Shown here: in pieces, positions 27,618 to 36,511 of the stretch
Layout of the letters: the number at the start of each line of letters is the position of its first letter
Position numbering within the stretch: the first letter of the stretch is position 1
DNA from: an uncultured Colwellia sp.
GTDB lineage: Bacteria; Pseudomonadota; Gammaproteobacteria; Enterobacterales; Alteromonadaceae
Reading direction: 5' to 3'
Assembly: GCA_913062815.1 (NCBI GenBank)
Contig: CAJXWZ010000019.1
Span: 40,082-104,081 of the forward strand
DNA length: 64,000 bases
Translations under genes and position numbers: made by a program
The notes under the pieces: generated by a model
The model's database searches: none
The model's input: only the letters and a program-made list of their open reading frames with translations
Told to the model about the DNA's origin: nothing

Positions 27618-28352
27618 TTAAGCGGTAGGGGATTGCCAGCGCAAAGCTGATTGATTATCTTTCAACCATTGTTTAGCTTGAAAATGACCGGGGTAGTATT
27701 GCTCAACAAGTTGCCAGAAAAATGTTGAATGATTTAAATGCTGCAAGTGACAAAGCTCATGAACGATCACATAGTCAATAACATTCATAGGTAACATCAT
27801 CAGGAGATAATTGAAGCTCAATTCTCCCCTACTATTACAGCTCCCCCAACGAGCTCGGTATTGGCGTATTTTTATTGCTGATGGGCTTAATTGAATTTGA
27901 TGAGAAAATTGCGCGACTTTGGGTAAAATTATCGCATTGGCCTGCGCTTTAAAATACTGCTCAATACTATTTTTGACAATTTGCTTCAATAAGACAGCAT
28001 TACTCTGCTTTTTTAGGTTTCTAGCAGATAAAACAATGCATAAGCTTAACTGGCCATTTGCTAATTCAGATACATAAACCTGTGATTTTTCGCCAGCCTT
28101 AGCGAAACTTATGTCTAGCGTATGTTGCTTGCCAAAGACTAACAATTTTGCATCATGGCTAAAGTCACAACAAAGATCTTCAAGGGAGTTTTGCTCCGCT
28201 ATTTTGGCCTTTAACCAAGCCTGCTTTTTATGAATAAACTCACCAATAAACTGTTCATTCAGGTGCAGCGGCGCACGAACAATCACTTGTCCACTTTTAA
28301 CATGTAAAGCAAGTGTTTTACGTTGACTGCGTAAAACTTGGTAATCAATCAT
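27618..28352 (-). CDS. ygjP: YgjP-type M48-like metallopeptidase (DUF45)
   Basis: 244 aa. The zinc motif HELCHLQHLNHSTFFWQLVEQYYP and the upstream RYRARWGSCNSRGELSFNYLLMMLP are the signature of the YgjP/SprT-like zinc peptidase family. Cytoplasmic; the physiological substrate is unknown. It starts 24 bp after the yebG stop on the same strand, so it is likely in the same, probably SOS-responsive, transcript. Confidence 0.9.
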   Translation of the reverse strand: MIDYQVLRSQRKTLALHVKSGQVIVRAPLHLNEQFIGEFIHKKQAWLKAKIAEQNSLEDLCCDFSHDAKLLVFGKQHTLDISFAKAGEKSQVYVSELANGQLSLCIVLSARNLKKQSNAVLLKQIVKNSIEQYFKAQANAIILPKVAQFSHQIQLSPSAIKIRQYRARWGSCNSRGELSFNYLLMMLPMNVIDYVIVHELCHLQHLNHSTFFWQLVEQYYPGHFQAKQWLKDNQSALRWQSPTA

Positions 28353-28376
28353 TCATACTAGTACTTATCTAAAAAC

Positions 28377-28697
28377 TTAACTCGCTTCGCTTAACTTCAC
28401 TGCTTTAGCGGCCACTTTTTTTTCAGTTACCTTTTTAACTGCTGCCTGTTTCGCTGGTGTTTTCACCGCTTTTTTTGCTAATAACGCAATTAGCACTTCT
28501 TCACGGTGCTGAGCTAAGTAAATACTTAATTCTTCACTCGCGCTATCGCTGAGTTCTATAGGTGATTGTGCAAACACATCGGCCAAGTTATCAGCCATGT
28601 CCAACATTTTGTCATATTCATCTGCTGATTTCTTATCCATAAATGTTTTTGCCTCCACCCCGTGTCTAATGACGACGAATCGACTTTCAACTGCCAT
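28377..28697 (-). CDS. yebG: YebG family SOS-associated protein
   Basis: 106 aa. The first 70 residues follow E. coli YebG (MAVESRFVVIRHGVEAKTFMDKKSADEYDKMLDMADNLADVF). The C-terminus is Lys/Ala-rich (KTPAKQAAVKKVTEKKVAAK), unlike the acidic E. coli tail, and could contact nucleic acid. YebG is a LexA-controlled protein of unclear function. A perfect CTGT-N8-ACAG LexA box lies 100 bp upstream. Followed at 24 bp by ygjP. Confidence 0.92.
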   Translation of the reverse strand: MAVESRFVVIRHGVEAKTFMDKKSADEYDKMLDMADNLADVFAQSPIELSDSASEELSIYLAQHREEVLIALLAKKAVKTPAKQAAVKKVTEKKVAAKAVKLSEAS

Positions 28698-28796
28698 TAT
28701 TGTTCCTTAGTCATGTTAAAAGAAAGCTCAAAATTTTTTTCATAAAGGCTTATTTCCACCTTATATAAGTTAACCATATCATAACACCACACAAAA

Positions 28797-28812
28797 CTGT
28801 ATATAAAAACAG
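28797..28812. promoter_or_regulatory. LexA (SOS) box upstream of yebG
   Basis: CTGTATATAAAAACAG matches the gammaproteobacterial LexA consensus CTGT-N8-ACAG with an A/T-rich centre. On the yebG strand a TATGAT box (28778-28783) lies 13 bp downstream, which would place the -35 region inside the operator. This predicts SOS control of yebG and perhaps ygjP. Confidence 0.88.
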
Positions 28813-29117
28813 TTATTTTATCTATCTACCTTAAGTTCTCTTCAGTGATAGTACTCTTCACCTTACGATAACTTACAGATTTGCCCCTGAAAATATTTCT
28901 AATGGTGATCGAATGTAAAAGGTTAGAAACATTTACACACAAGAACTTTAATGAACAACCTTAATATCAATAAGTTAAATAAAAAAACAGCAATAATTAT
29001 AGATATTTTCCTTACATCCAAGAGCCAAACATTAACAACTTTTTTCTCGAAATAGCGCACTATTAATATGAGCGAGGCAATAAAGCTTTCGCAAAATTAA
29101 CCATTTTGGAGAATACC

Positions 29118-29468
29118 ATGACTAAATTCAAAACAACTCTTATCGCGTTAGCAACTGCTGTTCCTGCTTTAGCTTTTGCAGGGCCAAGTCAAACAACATT
29201 AACCCCATATATGAAAACGGCTCTAGTGGATGTGTGTAAGGCAGCCATGAGTAATAAAATTCATAGACTTAATAGCACAACTAAGTCATATCACTTAAAA
29301 GATAAAACAATCGCTTTAAAAGTTATGTGTAATGGTGAGGATATAATTAGCTTTGCTGAAAACCACGGCGCAAATAAAACTGCAGCAAAACTACAAAAAA
29401 GTATTGGTAATGTAAGCATAATTGATACCGCAGCGGCAACTAAACTCAGCGTTACATTCGCCGAATAA
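29118..29468 (+). CDS. DUF3718-type secreted small protein
   Basis: 116 aa with a Sec signal (MTKFKTTLIALATAVPALAFAGP, cleavage after AFA). The body has two cysteines in VDVCKAAMSN and LKVMCNGEDIISFAENHGA, the pattern I recognise as DUF3718, common in Alteromonadales and of unknown function. The ORF track start is a TTG four codons earlier; ATG 29118 has GGAG seven nt upstream. The 420-bp gap before it holds the yebG promoter and LexA box and nothing else I can identify. Confidence 0.8.
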   Translation: MTKFKTTLIALATAVPALAFAGPSQTTLTPYMKTALVDVCKAAMSNKIHRLNSTTKSYHLKDKTIALKVMCNGEDIISFAENHGANKTAAKLQKSIGNVSIIDTAAATKLSVTFAE

Positions 29469-29503
29469 TAACTCGAATAGGATAAATATGACTTATTAAA
29501 CAA

Positions 29504-29532
29504 GAGCACTTTTCAAAATGACTAAAGTGCTC
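29504..29532 (+). terminator. Terminator-like hairpin after the DUF3718 gene
   Basis: GAGCACTTT-(11 nt)-AAAGTGCTC is a perfect 9-bp stem followed on the plus strand by AGTTTAATCTCCTTTTATT. It lies between convergent genes, so it could also serve mrcB. Confidence 0.6.
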
Positions 29533-29556
29533 AGTTTAATCTCCTTTTATTGATAC

Positions 29557-31935
29557 CTAATCGCCAAATAGCTTTTCAAACCAAGAGCGATCATCAACTT
29601 TATCGACTAAACAATCTTGTTTCATTATTACGCCTGCAGCAATGGCAGGATAATTGATGGTATTGTCACATTGCGTGGAGACAGCATGTCCGGTACTTTG
29701 TTCAAATAAAGTCATTGCTATTGCATTAGGCACAACGGTATTTTTATGCTCTACCCCTTGTTTTTTAATAAAATCTGAGAACAATAGTAAAGCCCCGCTA
29801 CTGCCCGTTAAGCCTGTAGACTTGTTATCATCTTTACCAACCCAAGTTGTAATTAAGTGGCCACCATCGTAACCAATAAACCAACTGTCACGTAAGTCAT
29901 TACTGGTACCTGTTTTTCCCGCAACCTTTTTGTCTTTTAAGCGCCAAGAAAGTGATTTTGCTGTGCCCGTGGATGTTACTTTTGTCAAAGCATAATCCAT
30001 TAGATAAGCAGCATTAGCGGAGATCACTTGCTCATTTTTGGCTTCAAACTGCCACAAGGTATCACCTTGATTAGAAACAATATGCTTTATGGTATGCGGT
30101 TGTTCAGCAAAACCTTGACGTGCGAAAGTTAGATACATACGGTTTATTTGTGCAGGTGACATATTAATAGCTCCTAAGAGCATAGATGGACGCAACACAA
30201 TATCTTCCTCAAAACCAAATAAATGCATGGCATTAGCAACATTTTCTAACCCCAAAGTCATGCCTAAATTTACCGTAGGAATATTTAGTGACTTAACTAA
30301 GCCATCAATTAGCGGCACTTGTTGACGATATTTACCATCATAGTTTTTAGGTTGCCATTTCTTACCACGTTTATTGACATCGTGTTCTGAAGTCAAGGTA
30401 ATGGGTTGATCAGCTAACAAGGTAGCAAAATTGAATTGCTCAAAGCGTTCCAAAGCAGCTAAATAAATTGCCGGTTTTACCAGTGACCCAACAGGTCGCT
30501 GAGCATTTAAGGCTCTATTAAAGCCAGCATAGCCACTTTGTCTGTCACCCACTACAGCCCTAATTTCAGCACTTTCAATATCGGTAACTATCATTGCCGC
30601 TTGTAAGTTATTTTGCTGATATTTTTGCTCTAGTTTATTTAACTGACTTGACACAGTGCTCTGCAGGAGTTGCTGTGATAGATGTGAAAACCCCGTAAAA
30701 ACCCTAACTGCAGTTTTTTGCTGGAATGGCGTTAGATGCTGATTTAATTCCTGTTGAACCAGCTGTAAATAGGCTGGATATTGCTGTACTTTAAAACGCC
30801 TATTTTCCCGAATTGAAAGTGGTGCATTTACGGCTACTTTAAATTCATACACGGTAAGTTGGTTTTGCTCAAACATAAGGCGGAGTACTAAATCTCGACG
30901 AGTTTTAGCTCTGTTAGGATGACGCCAAGGATCGTAATAACTCGGCCCTTTAACTTGTGCTACTAATAAGGCAATTTGTGCATTATTTAATGCCGCCACA
31001 GACTTACCAAAATAAAAGTCGGCGGCTAAGCCAAAGCCATATATGCCATTGGCATAATGTTGTCCCAAATATACTTCATTTAAATAGGCTTCAAGTAATT
31101 GATCTTTGCTGTAACGGACCTCAACAATCAGAGCCATAATGGCTTCTTGTATTTTGCGAGTTAAGGTACGCTCTCGCGTTAAAAACATATTCTTAACGAG
31201 CTGTTGCGTTAAGGTACTACCACCCTGCACTGTCCTGCCTGCCGCAATATTGTTATAAAGCGCTCTTAAAATTCCTGATGGCGAAATGCCTTGATGATGA
31301 TAAAAGTCTCGGTCTTCAATTAATAATAAAGTATCGATTAACTTTGTCGGCGTACTTTCTAATGCTATTAATACCCTGTCTTCTTTATTATCAGGCACAA
31401 GTCTGGCTAATAGTTTTGGTTCAAGCGGGAACGTTTCAACAGCAATATCCTCAATAAAGAGTTGCCTTACAATGTCATTTTTAAAATCAATCGTCAGCTT
31501 TGTGGCTTGATTTGAATTGACACCTTCATTTTCAGGAAAAGAGAAAGCGCGACGATATATTATTAACCTATGACTTGATTGGGCATATTGCCCTGGTGCC
31601 GTGACTTTTGTTACTTTTAGATATTCATTGAGTTCAAGGGATCGCGTTAAATTATCAATATTTATCTGCTTACCAGTATGTAATCGTATTACTTCCCCAT
31701 AAATTTGCGCAGGCACTTGCCAGCGTTGCCCTTCAAAAACGCGTTGCACCCTAGCATCTAGATAGATAGTAGAAATAAAAAGAATAAAAAACAGTGCTAA
31801 AGCAAGTTTAGCTGCTGTTATTGTCAGTCTGCGAAACCATGTTTTAACCGGTGTAATTTCTTGTTGGGTTTGCTGTTTCGATTCAGCTTCAGCTTCAGCT
31901 TCAGCCAATTTACTCTGTTGTTTCTTACTTGCCAT
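29557..31935 (-). CDS. mrcB: Penicillin-binding protein 1B (bifunctional class A PBP)
   Basis: Polymerises and cross-links peptidoglycan. 792 aa with a cytoplasmic Gln/Glu/Ala-rich tail, a membrane helix near 37-55, a UB2H-like segment (VFEGQRWQVPAQIYGEVIRL) that in E. coli contacts LpoB, the GT51 domain (EDRDFYHHQGISPSGILRA, GGSTLTQQLVKNMFL, EAYLNEVYLGQ) and the transpeptidase domain with SLVK, SLN and KTGT motifs (RPVGSLVKPAIYLA, VAGKTGTSNDLRDSWFIG). The tail contains AEAEAEAES encoded by four TTCAGC hexamers. Transcribed alone. Confidence 0.96.
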   Translation of the reverse strand: MASKKQQSKLAEAEAEAESKQQTQQEITPVKTWFRRLTITAAKLALALFFILFISTIYLDARVQRVFEGQRWQVPAQIYGEVIRLHTGKQINIDNLTRSLELNEYLKVTKVTAPGQYAQSSHRLIIYRRAFSFPENEGVNSNQATKLTIDFKNDIVRQLFIEDIAVETFPLEPKLLARLVPDNKEDRVLIALESTPTKLIDTLLLIEDRDFYHHQGISPSGILRALYNNIAAGRTVQGGSTLTQQLVKNMFLTRERTLTRKIQEAIMALIVEVRYSKDQLLEAYLNEVYLGQHYANGIYGFGLAADFYFGKSVAALNNAQIALLVAQVKGPSYYDPWRHPNRAKTRRDLVLRLMFEQNQLTVYEFKVAVNAPLSIRENRRFKVQQYPAYLQLVQQELNQHLTPFQQKTAVRVFTGFSHLSQQLLQSTVSSQLNKLEQKYQQNNLQAAMIVTDIESAEIRAVVGDRQSGYAGFNRALNAQRPVGSLVKPAIYLAALERFEQFNFATLLADQPITLTSEHDVNKRGKKWQPKNYDGKYRQQVPLIDGLVKSLNIPTVNLGMTLGLENVANAMHLFGFEEDIVLRPSMLLGAINMSPAQINRMYLTFARQGFAEQPHTIKHIVSNQGDTLWQFEAKNEQVISANAAYLMDYALTKVTSTGTAKSLSWRLKDKKVAGKTGTSNDLRDSWFIGYDGGHLITTWVGKDDNKSTGLTGSSGALLLFSDFIKKQGVEHKNTVVPNAIAMTLFEQSTGHAVSTQCDNTINYPAIAAGVIMKQDCLVDKVDDRSWFEKLFGD

Positions 31936-32192
31936 CGAATAGTGCAGTCCTAAATTTGATTTCTCATTGTATTATTTGTCAGAATTTTTGTTGATATTCG
32001 ACAAGTTTGACAACAAGCCTCTTTCAACAAAATTATAATCATTTTATCTAGCATCACTTCATTTGAAAAGAGCCACAAAGATAATGAATATTACTGTATA
32101 GCACTTTTCCAACATTTTTATCTTTAATCTGTCAACCAAACACTACTTGGTTCGTTATAACAATGAGACAACTAACCATTTAGGAGTTCAGT

Positions 32193-33884
32193 ATGGCTAA
32201 TAATGCAATTTCAGCAGGCCGATTATTGATATTTGGTGGGCTATTTTTCGCCTTGTTTTTCACGTTCCCTTTGCATGCACAGGAAGAAGCGCCTGGCGAT
32301 GACAGAGGTGGGCCCGGCAATAGACAAGGTGGTAACGGACCTGGAGAAGGAGACAGACAAGGTGACAGACCACCTAGAAATTCCAATGATGATCTTGAAA
32401 ACGCACAAGAAAATTTGCAAGCCTTAATCACTCAGCGTGAATTAATAGCAGCGAGTAGCCAAGCATTGGACTTACCTAGTATTAATGACGTAAAGGCGCA
32501 ACTCGGTAAACAGTTATTCTTTGCAAAAAACTTAGGTGGTGAACAAAGTGTTGCTTGTGCCAGTTGCCATCACCCTATGTTAGGAGGAGGCGACAACTTA
32601 TCGTTAAGTGTTGGTGTTGATGCCGTTAATGAATTAGCGCAAAGTAGTCATAACCTACTCGGCTTAGGTCGATTTAACAGTAATACTGTTAACAACTTGC
32701 CGTCAGTGGCGCGTAACGCGCCCACAATCTTTAACCTGGGCTTTAATGACCGAGGCTTATTTTGGGATAGTCGAGTAGAAACTAGGCGCAATGGCGTCAT
32801 TGTCACTCCTGATTCTCCTACCAACGAACAAGGAAGGCGACTTAACGACCCTAATTTACCTGAAAATACAACCTTAGCCGCAGCCCAAGCGAGATTTCCG
32901 CTAACTTCACCAGAAGAAATGCGTGGAGGCTTCTTTCCAGATAGCGATAATCAAACACTGCGAGCAGCACTAACTGCACGCTTTAATAATAGCGACAACG
33001 ATTTTCCAAGCAGTTGGCCTAGCACATTTACACAAGCTTTTGGCAGCGATGAAGTTACTTTTGATAAAATTGCTGAAGCAATAGGTGAATATGAACGTTC
33101 CATGATTTTCATTGATAACCCTTGGCAAGAATACCTTGACGGTAATGATGACGCTTTAACAGCAGAGCAAAAGGTAGGAGCGATATTATTTTTTGGCGGT
33201 CAACGAGAAGGGGGTGTAGGTTGCTCAGGTTGTCACCGTGGCCCGACATTCTCCAGTAATAGACACCAGCTGGTTGCTTACCCTCAATTTGGTCCAGGTA
33301 AAGGTAATGACAACGGCAGTACCACCAATAATGATTATGGTCGAGAAAATATTAGTAATAACGCCGAAGATCGTTTTCATTTTAGAACCCCCACACTACT
33401 CAACATAGCAGTCACGGCTCCTTATGGTCATGCTGGTGCATATCAAACATTAGAGGAAGTTATCAGCCATTATAACGACCCTGAAGCAGCTATTAATCGA
33501 TTATTTTCAGCTCAAGACGGAATTGCATTTACCGATGACGATGCACCTTTCTGTCAGCTACCTCAAATTCAAGGACTCATGCAAAAAAATAATCAACACT
33601 GCCAAAATTTATACCCCAATGCTTACGCAAACTCTATGGCCGTCGTTGAACACTTGCAACAAGCAAGAGATGAAGAGGTTGAAGCACGTGCGCCATTAAG
33701 AGCGCGTCGCAATCTATCACCCGAGCAAATTTCACATTTAGCTGCTTTTTTAAATGCGCTTACAGACCCTTGTGTTATCGATAGAGAGTGCCTTAACCCC
33801 TGGATCATTAATGAAATCGATAAGGATAACTTCCCTGACCCTTTACCTTTAGTTGCCCATGATAAAAATGACAATAATTTATAA
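32193..33884 (+). CDS. Secreted di-haem cytochrome c peroxidase family protein
   Basis: 563 aa with a signal peptide (LLIFGGLFFALFFTFPLHAQ), then a Gly/Pro/Asp/Arg-rich stretch (GDDRGGPGNRQGGNGPGEGDRQGDR) and a di-haem domain. The two haem sites are CASCHH (about residue 126) and CSGCHR (about 347). FRTPTLLNIAVTAPYGHAGAYQTLEEVISHYN is the typical CcpA/MauG-family segment. Likely periplasmic. At 563 aa it is longer than classical CcpA (about 340), like the MauG/di-haem oxidoreductase variants. Followed by an EF-hand protein and a beta-barrel-like protein on the same strand. Confidence 0.87.
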   Translation: MANNAISAGRLLIFGGLFFALFFTFPLHAQEEAPGDDRGGPGNRQGGNGPGEGDRQGDRPPRNSNDDLENAQENLQALITQRELIAASSQALDLPSINDVKAQLGKQLFFAKNLGGEQSVACASCHHPMLGGGDNLSLSVGVDAVNELAQSSHNLLGLGRFNSNTVNNLPSVARNAPTIFNLGFNDRGLFWDSRVETRRNGVIVTPDSPTNEQGRRLNDPNLPENTTLAAAQARFPLTSPEEMRGGFFPDSDNQTLRAALTARFNNSDNDFPSSWPSTFTQAFGSDEVTFDKIAEAIGEYERSMIFIDNPWQEYLDGNDDALTAEQKVGAILFFGGQREGGVGCSGCHRGPTFSSNRHQLVAYPQFGPGKGNDNGSTTNNDYGRENISNNAEDRFHFRTPTLLNIAVTAPYGHAGAYQTLEEVISHYNDPEAAINRLFSAQDGIAFTDDDAPFCQLPQIQGLMQKNNQHCQNLYPNAYANSMAVVEHLQQARDEEVEARAPLRARRNLSPEQISHLAAFLNALTDPCVIDRECLNPWIINEIDKDNFPDPLPLVAHDKNDNNL

Positions 33885-33988
33885 AGATTGAATTTTTTTA
33901 TGAACAACTGTCAACCAAAATACCGCTTACGCGTTTTAATAATTGAAAGCGCAAAAACAAACTTATGAATATCTCTTTAGGAGCAGTT

Positions 33989-34621
33989 ATGAACAAGATG
34001 TCAAAAAAATACAATTCGCTAATACTTGCAACAGTGATTACTAGCACAGCAGTTATCTCAATGTCCCAAGCACATGCTTTTGAACGTGGCGGCCAAAGAG
34101 GTGGAGAACGTGGTACAGGTGGTTTCGAACGTATCGATACTAATCAAGATGGACAATTGTCTTTAGATGAATTAACCGCACCAGCACTATCAAAGGTAGA
34201 AAAAAGACTCACCAACAAAGATATCGATGAAGACGGTTTTCTTTCATTTGAAGAGTTCCAACAAACACGCAATGGTACTATGACTGATTTATCTGACATA
34301 GCTGATGAAATCGTACAATGTGTTTCAGATATAAAAACAGAAACAGCTAATGATGACATAACAGTGCCAAGCACTGATAAATTTATGTCTCCTGCCGACA
34401 AGTTTTCAGCAATAGATACCTCTGCAGACAATCTAATTAGCTTAGAAGAGTTACAAGCAAAAGTAACAGATAAAGTTGCCGCTGCTTTTCTTATCATGGA
34501 CCAAGATGCTGATGGTTTTGTCAGTGAAGCAGAGTTTGATGCTGCTAAAGCTAAAAATAGAGCGACTAAGAGTGCAATTCGTCAGTGTGTCGATGAGTTA
34601 AGTTCAGACGAAATTGTTTAG
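33989..34621 (+). CDS. Secreted EF-hand calcium-binding protein
   Basis: 210 aa from ATG 33989 (AGGAG six nt upstream; the ORF-track start is eight codons earlier). A signal peptide ends near AHAF. Four EF-hand loops are readable: DTNQDGQLSLDE, DIDEDGFLSFEE, DTSADNLISLEE and DQDADGFVSEAE. Two cysteines (VQCVSD, RQCVDE) could form a disulfide. The Arg/Gly stretch after the signal (ERGGQRGGERGTGGF) echoes the preceding peroxidase protein. Probably a periplasmic calcium-dependent partner, by position. Confidence 0.85.
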   Translation: MNKMSKKYNSLILATVITSTAVISMSQAHAFERGGQRGGERGTGGFERIDTNQDGQLSLDELTAPALSKVEKRLTNKDIDEDGFLSFEEFQQTRNGTMTDLSDIADEIVQCVSDIKTETANDDITVPSTDKFMSPADKFSAIDTSADNLISLEELQAKVTDKVAAAFLIMDQDADGFVSEAEFDAAKAKNRATKSAIRQCVDELSSDEIV

Positions 34622-34641
34622 TTTTCACAGTGCTAAATAAT

Positions 34642-34665
34642 CCAGGTTTAGCAATTTAAACCTGG
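34642..34665 (+). terminator. Terminator-like hairpin after the EF-hand gene
   Basis: CCAGGTTTA-GCAATT-TAAACCTGG, a perfect 9-bp stem, is followed by TCATTTTC. The T-run is weak, so read-through into the next gene is possible. Confidence 0.55.
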
Positions 34666-34799
34666 TCATTTTCAGCGGTTTATCATCCAAAGATCAAGGA
34701 CGATCGATTTTCCGCTTTTTTCTTTACCTTCTCCGCTATATTTACTCATCATAATCACGTATTCTGACTTATTAATATTTAGTAAAGTATGGTTTTCCT

Positions 34800-35735
34800 G
34801 TGCATATACGCAAGAATAGTTTGTACAATTTACACTTCAAAGTTTCTCCCTCGGTATTGATTGCCTGCATATTTTTAGTAAATTCTGCATCCACATTAGC
34901 CAATAGCATTGCTATTAACCACAGCCAGTTAGAACAATATATTGCGCTCACAGATGAAAATGTACTCCTTAAGCCAGCTGGAGAAGGCGTATTTTTGTCG
35001 TTCGATCTAAATGAAAGTTGGCGTGTGAAATTTGATTACCAAACTTGGCAAGATACAAAACAAGCCACCACTCCTGTTACGATTGAGCTAGATTTTGTCA
35101 GCTTTGGTGGCAGTCTAGAATACACTCAAGACACTTGGTACGCTGCTACTAGTATTGGCTTCTCAGAAGATGACATTTCATATAGAGTAAGTCAAAGGCT
35201 TACTGACAAGCGCCAAAACAACACTCAAGTCACTGCAATTTCCACGGTAGTTGGAAAAAGCTGGTTATCCGGTAATTGGATGTTTGATCTTTCTTTAGGG
35301 GCTCAATATGCAGATTGGTCAATTGAAAATAAGACTTTTAATAATGATCAAGCTCAACAAGATGGGAAACCTGCACAAGAGATCACTACCTCTGGTAGTG
35401 ATAGTACTAGCGTCAATGCTGGAGTGACGGTTGCGCGATATTGGCAACTGAGTCAAACACAAGGAATTTTAGTCGGTGTTTTACTTGCATGGAATTATCA
35501 ATTCTCAGGAGATGCAGAGCTAAGAGCCGATAATGCTGCTCCAGCAAGACGGTCTTCTGGCCAATCATCATCTGCAGTAAGAAATACCTCTGGTGATGAT
35601 AATTATGGCCAAGTAATGACATACCTATCTTATGATATCAATGATGAATGGTCTGTTGATGTCGACACTGCCGTTGAAATTGCCACAGCAAATAATAATA
35701 TTAGTTGGTCGATTGGCCTAAGTTACACTTTTTAA
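34800..35735 (+). CDS. Putative outer-membrane beta-barrel-like protein of unknown function
   Basis: 311 aa. The N-terminus looks like a signal peptide (VLIACIFLVNSASTLANS). The rest alternates short beta-strand-like segments (WRVKFDYQTWQD, SFGGSLEYTQDTWYAATSIGFSE, WMFDLSLGAQYADWS) and ends in aromatic GLSYTF, the usual C-terminal signature of outer-membrane barrels. I do not recognise the family. Start at GTG 34800 is uncertain; no early ATG exists in frame. It follows the peroxidase and EF-hand genes by 178 bp. Confidence 0.65.
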   Translation: MHIRKNSLYNLHFKVSPSVLIACIFLVNSASTLANSIAINHSQLEQYIALTDENVLLKPAGEGVFLSFDLNESWRVKFDYQTWQDTKQATTPVTIELDFVSFGGSLEYTQDTWYAATSIGFSEDDISYRVSQRLTDKRQNNTQVTAISTVVGKSWLSGNWMFDLSLGAQYADWSIENKTFNNDQAQQDGKPAQEITTSGSDSTSVNAGVTVARYWQLSQTQGILVGVLLAWNYQFSGDAELRADNAAPARRSSGQSSSAVRNTSGDDNYGQVMTYLSYDINDEWSVDVDTAVEIATANNNISWSIGLSYTF

Positions 35736-35772
35736 GCAGCTTAACCATTGCTAGTAAGATTTGCCTAACGCG

Positions 35773-36219
35773 TTAACGACGTTTTACTCTTTTCTTTTTC
35801 GTTATCTTTTTTTTCATTTTTTGTTGTGACTTTTTAAATTTATCCATCAATTGACGCTGTTTTTTACTCGACAATTTTTGAAAGTTTTGATGAGTAGTAC
35901 GCAACTGTTTTTGTTGTGATTGAGGCAACTGTTTAAATTGATCAAATTGCTTAGACAGCTCAGTTCTTTTATCTTGCGGTAAGCTCTGCCATTTATCGAA
36001 TTTTACTAACATTTTTTCACGCTGTTCAGCGGGCATTTCAATCCAACGGTTAGCACCTAATTGCAACTTGTCTTGTTGCACTGTGGACAATTGTTGCCAT
36101 TGACCTGAAAGTGACTGCAAAACAGTTTGCTCTTGCACTGTTAACTCTTGCCAGTCAACCGCGACTACTTTTGATACAAGCAGTACACTCAGTAAGGTGA
36201 GTAATATCAATTTAGTCAT
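35773..36219 (-). CDS. DUF3106 secreted protein
   Basis: 148 aa from ATG 36219 (AGGAG ten nt upstream; the ORF track begins 21 codons earlier inside the previous gene). A signal peptide (LILLTLLSVLLVSKVVAVDW) precedes Gln/Lys-rich helical repeats of the form WxxLxxxQQxxL (WQELTVQEQTVLQSL, WQQLSTVQQDKL, WQSLPQDKRTEL), the DUF3106 pattern. The tail is strongly basic. Last gene of the ECF sigma / DUF3619 operon. Function unknown; a zinc-resistance- or Spy-like periplasmic helix role is speculation. Confidence 0.8.
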   Translation of the reverse strand: MTKLILLTLLSVLLVSKVVAVDWQELTVQEQTVLQSLSGQWQQLSTVQQDKLQLGANRWIEMPAEQREKMLVKFDKWQSLPQDKRTELSKQFDQFKQLPQSQQKQLRTTHQNFQKLSSKKQRQLMDKFKKSQQKMKKKITKKKRVKRR

Positions 36220-36511
36220 GATTTTTACACTCCTGTTTAATCTCTGGCTCTTCATTTTTTGGGGGCTTATCATGTTGAACACCGTTTATTTTATTACTGG
36301 TTCCATCTTGCTTTTCTTGCGCTGAATCTAAGGATGAACATGGTTTAAGATTAATATCTTGTGGCCCATAAAGCTTGCCATCAACTTCTTCCATATCTGC
36401 TAAATATTCTAAAAAAGCCATACTAGGTAAATCATTCATATTTTCTTGTGCCTTCAATGGAACGCACAACAATATGAGCAACGCGCTATTACAACAAAGT
36501 GCTTTGTTCAT
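36212..36511 (-). CDS. Small secreted protein in the ECF-sigma operon
   Basis: 99 aa with a signal peptide (LCCNSALLILLCVPLKAQE), a conserved-looking core (SMAFLEYLADMEEVDGKLYGPQDI) and a hydrophilic tail. Overlaps the DUF3619 gene upstream by 23 bp and the DUF3106 gene downstream by 8 bp, so all are translationally linked. No family recognised beyond its operon position. Confidence 0.65.
   Translation of the reverse strand: MNKALCCNSALLILLCVPLKAQENMNDLPSMAFLEYLADMEEVDGKLYGPQDINLKPCSSLDSAQEKQDGTSNKINGVQHDKPPKNEEPEIKQECKNHD

Noticed and set aside
31882-31905. Four TTCAGC hexamers in mrcB as a phase-variable tract
   Set aside because: Length changes are multiples of 6 bp and only alter the number of Ala-Glu pairs in a cytoplasmic tail, so on/off switching is not expected.
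34144-34497. 117-aa minus-strand ORF inside the EF-hand gene
   Set aside because: Shadow of four intact EF-hand loops on the plus strand.
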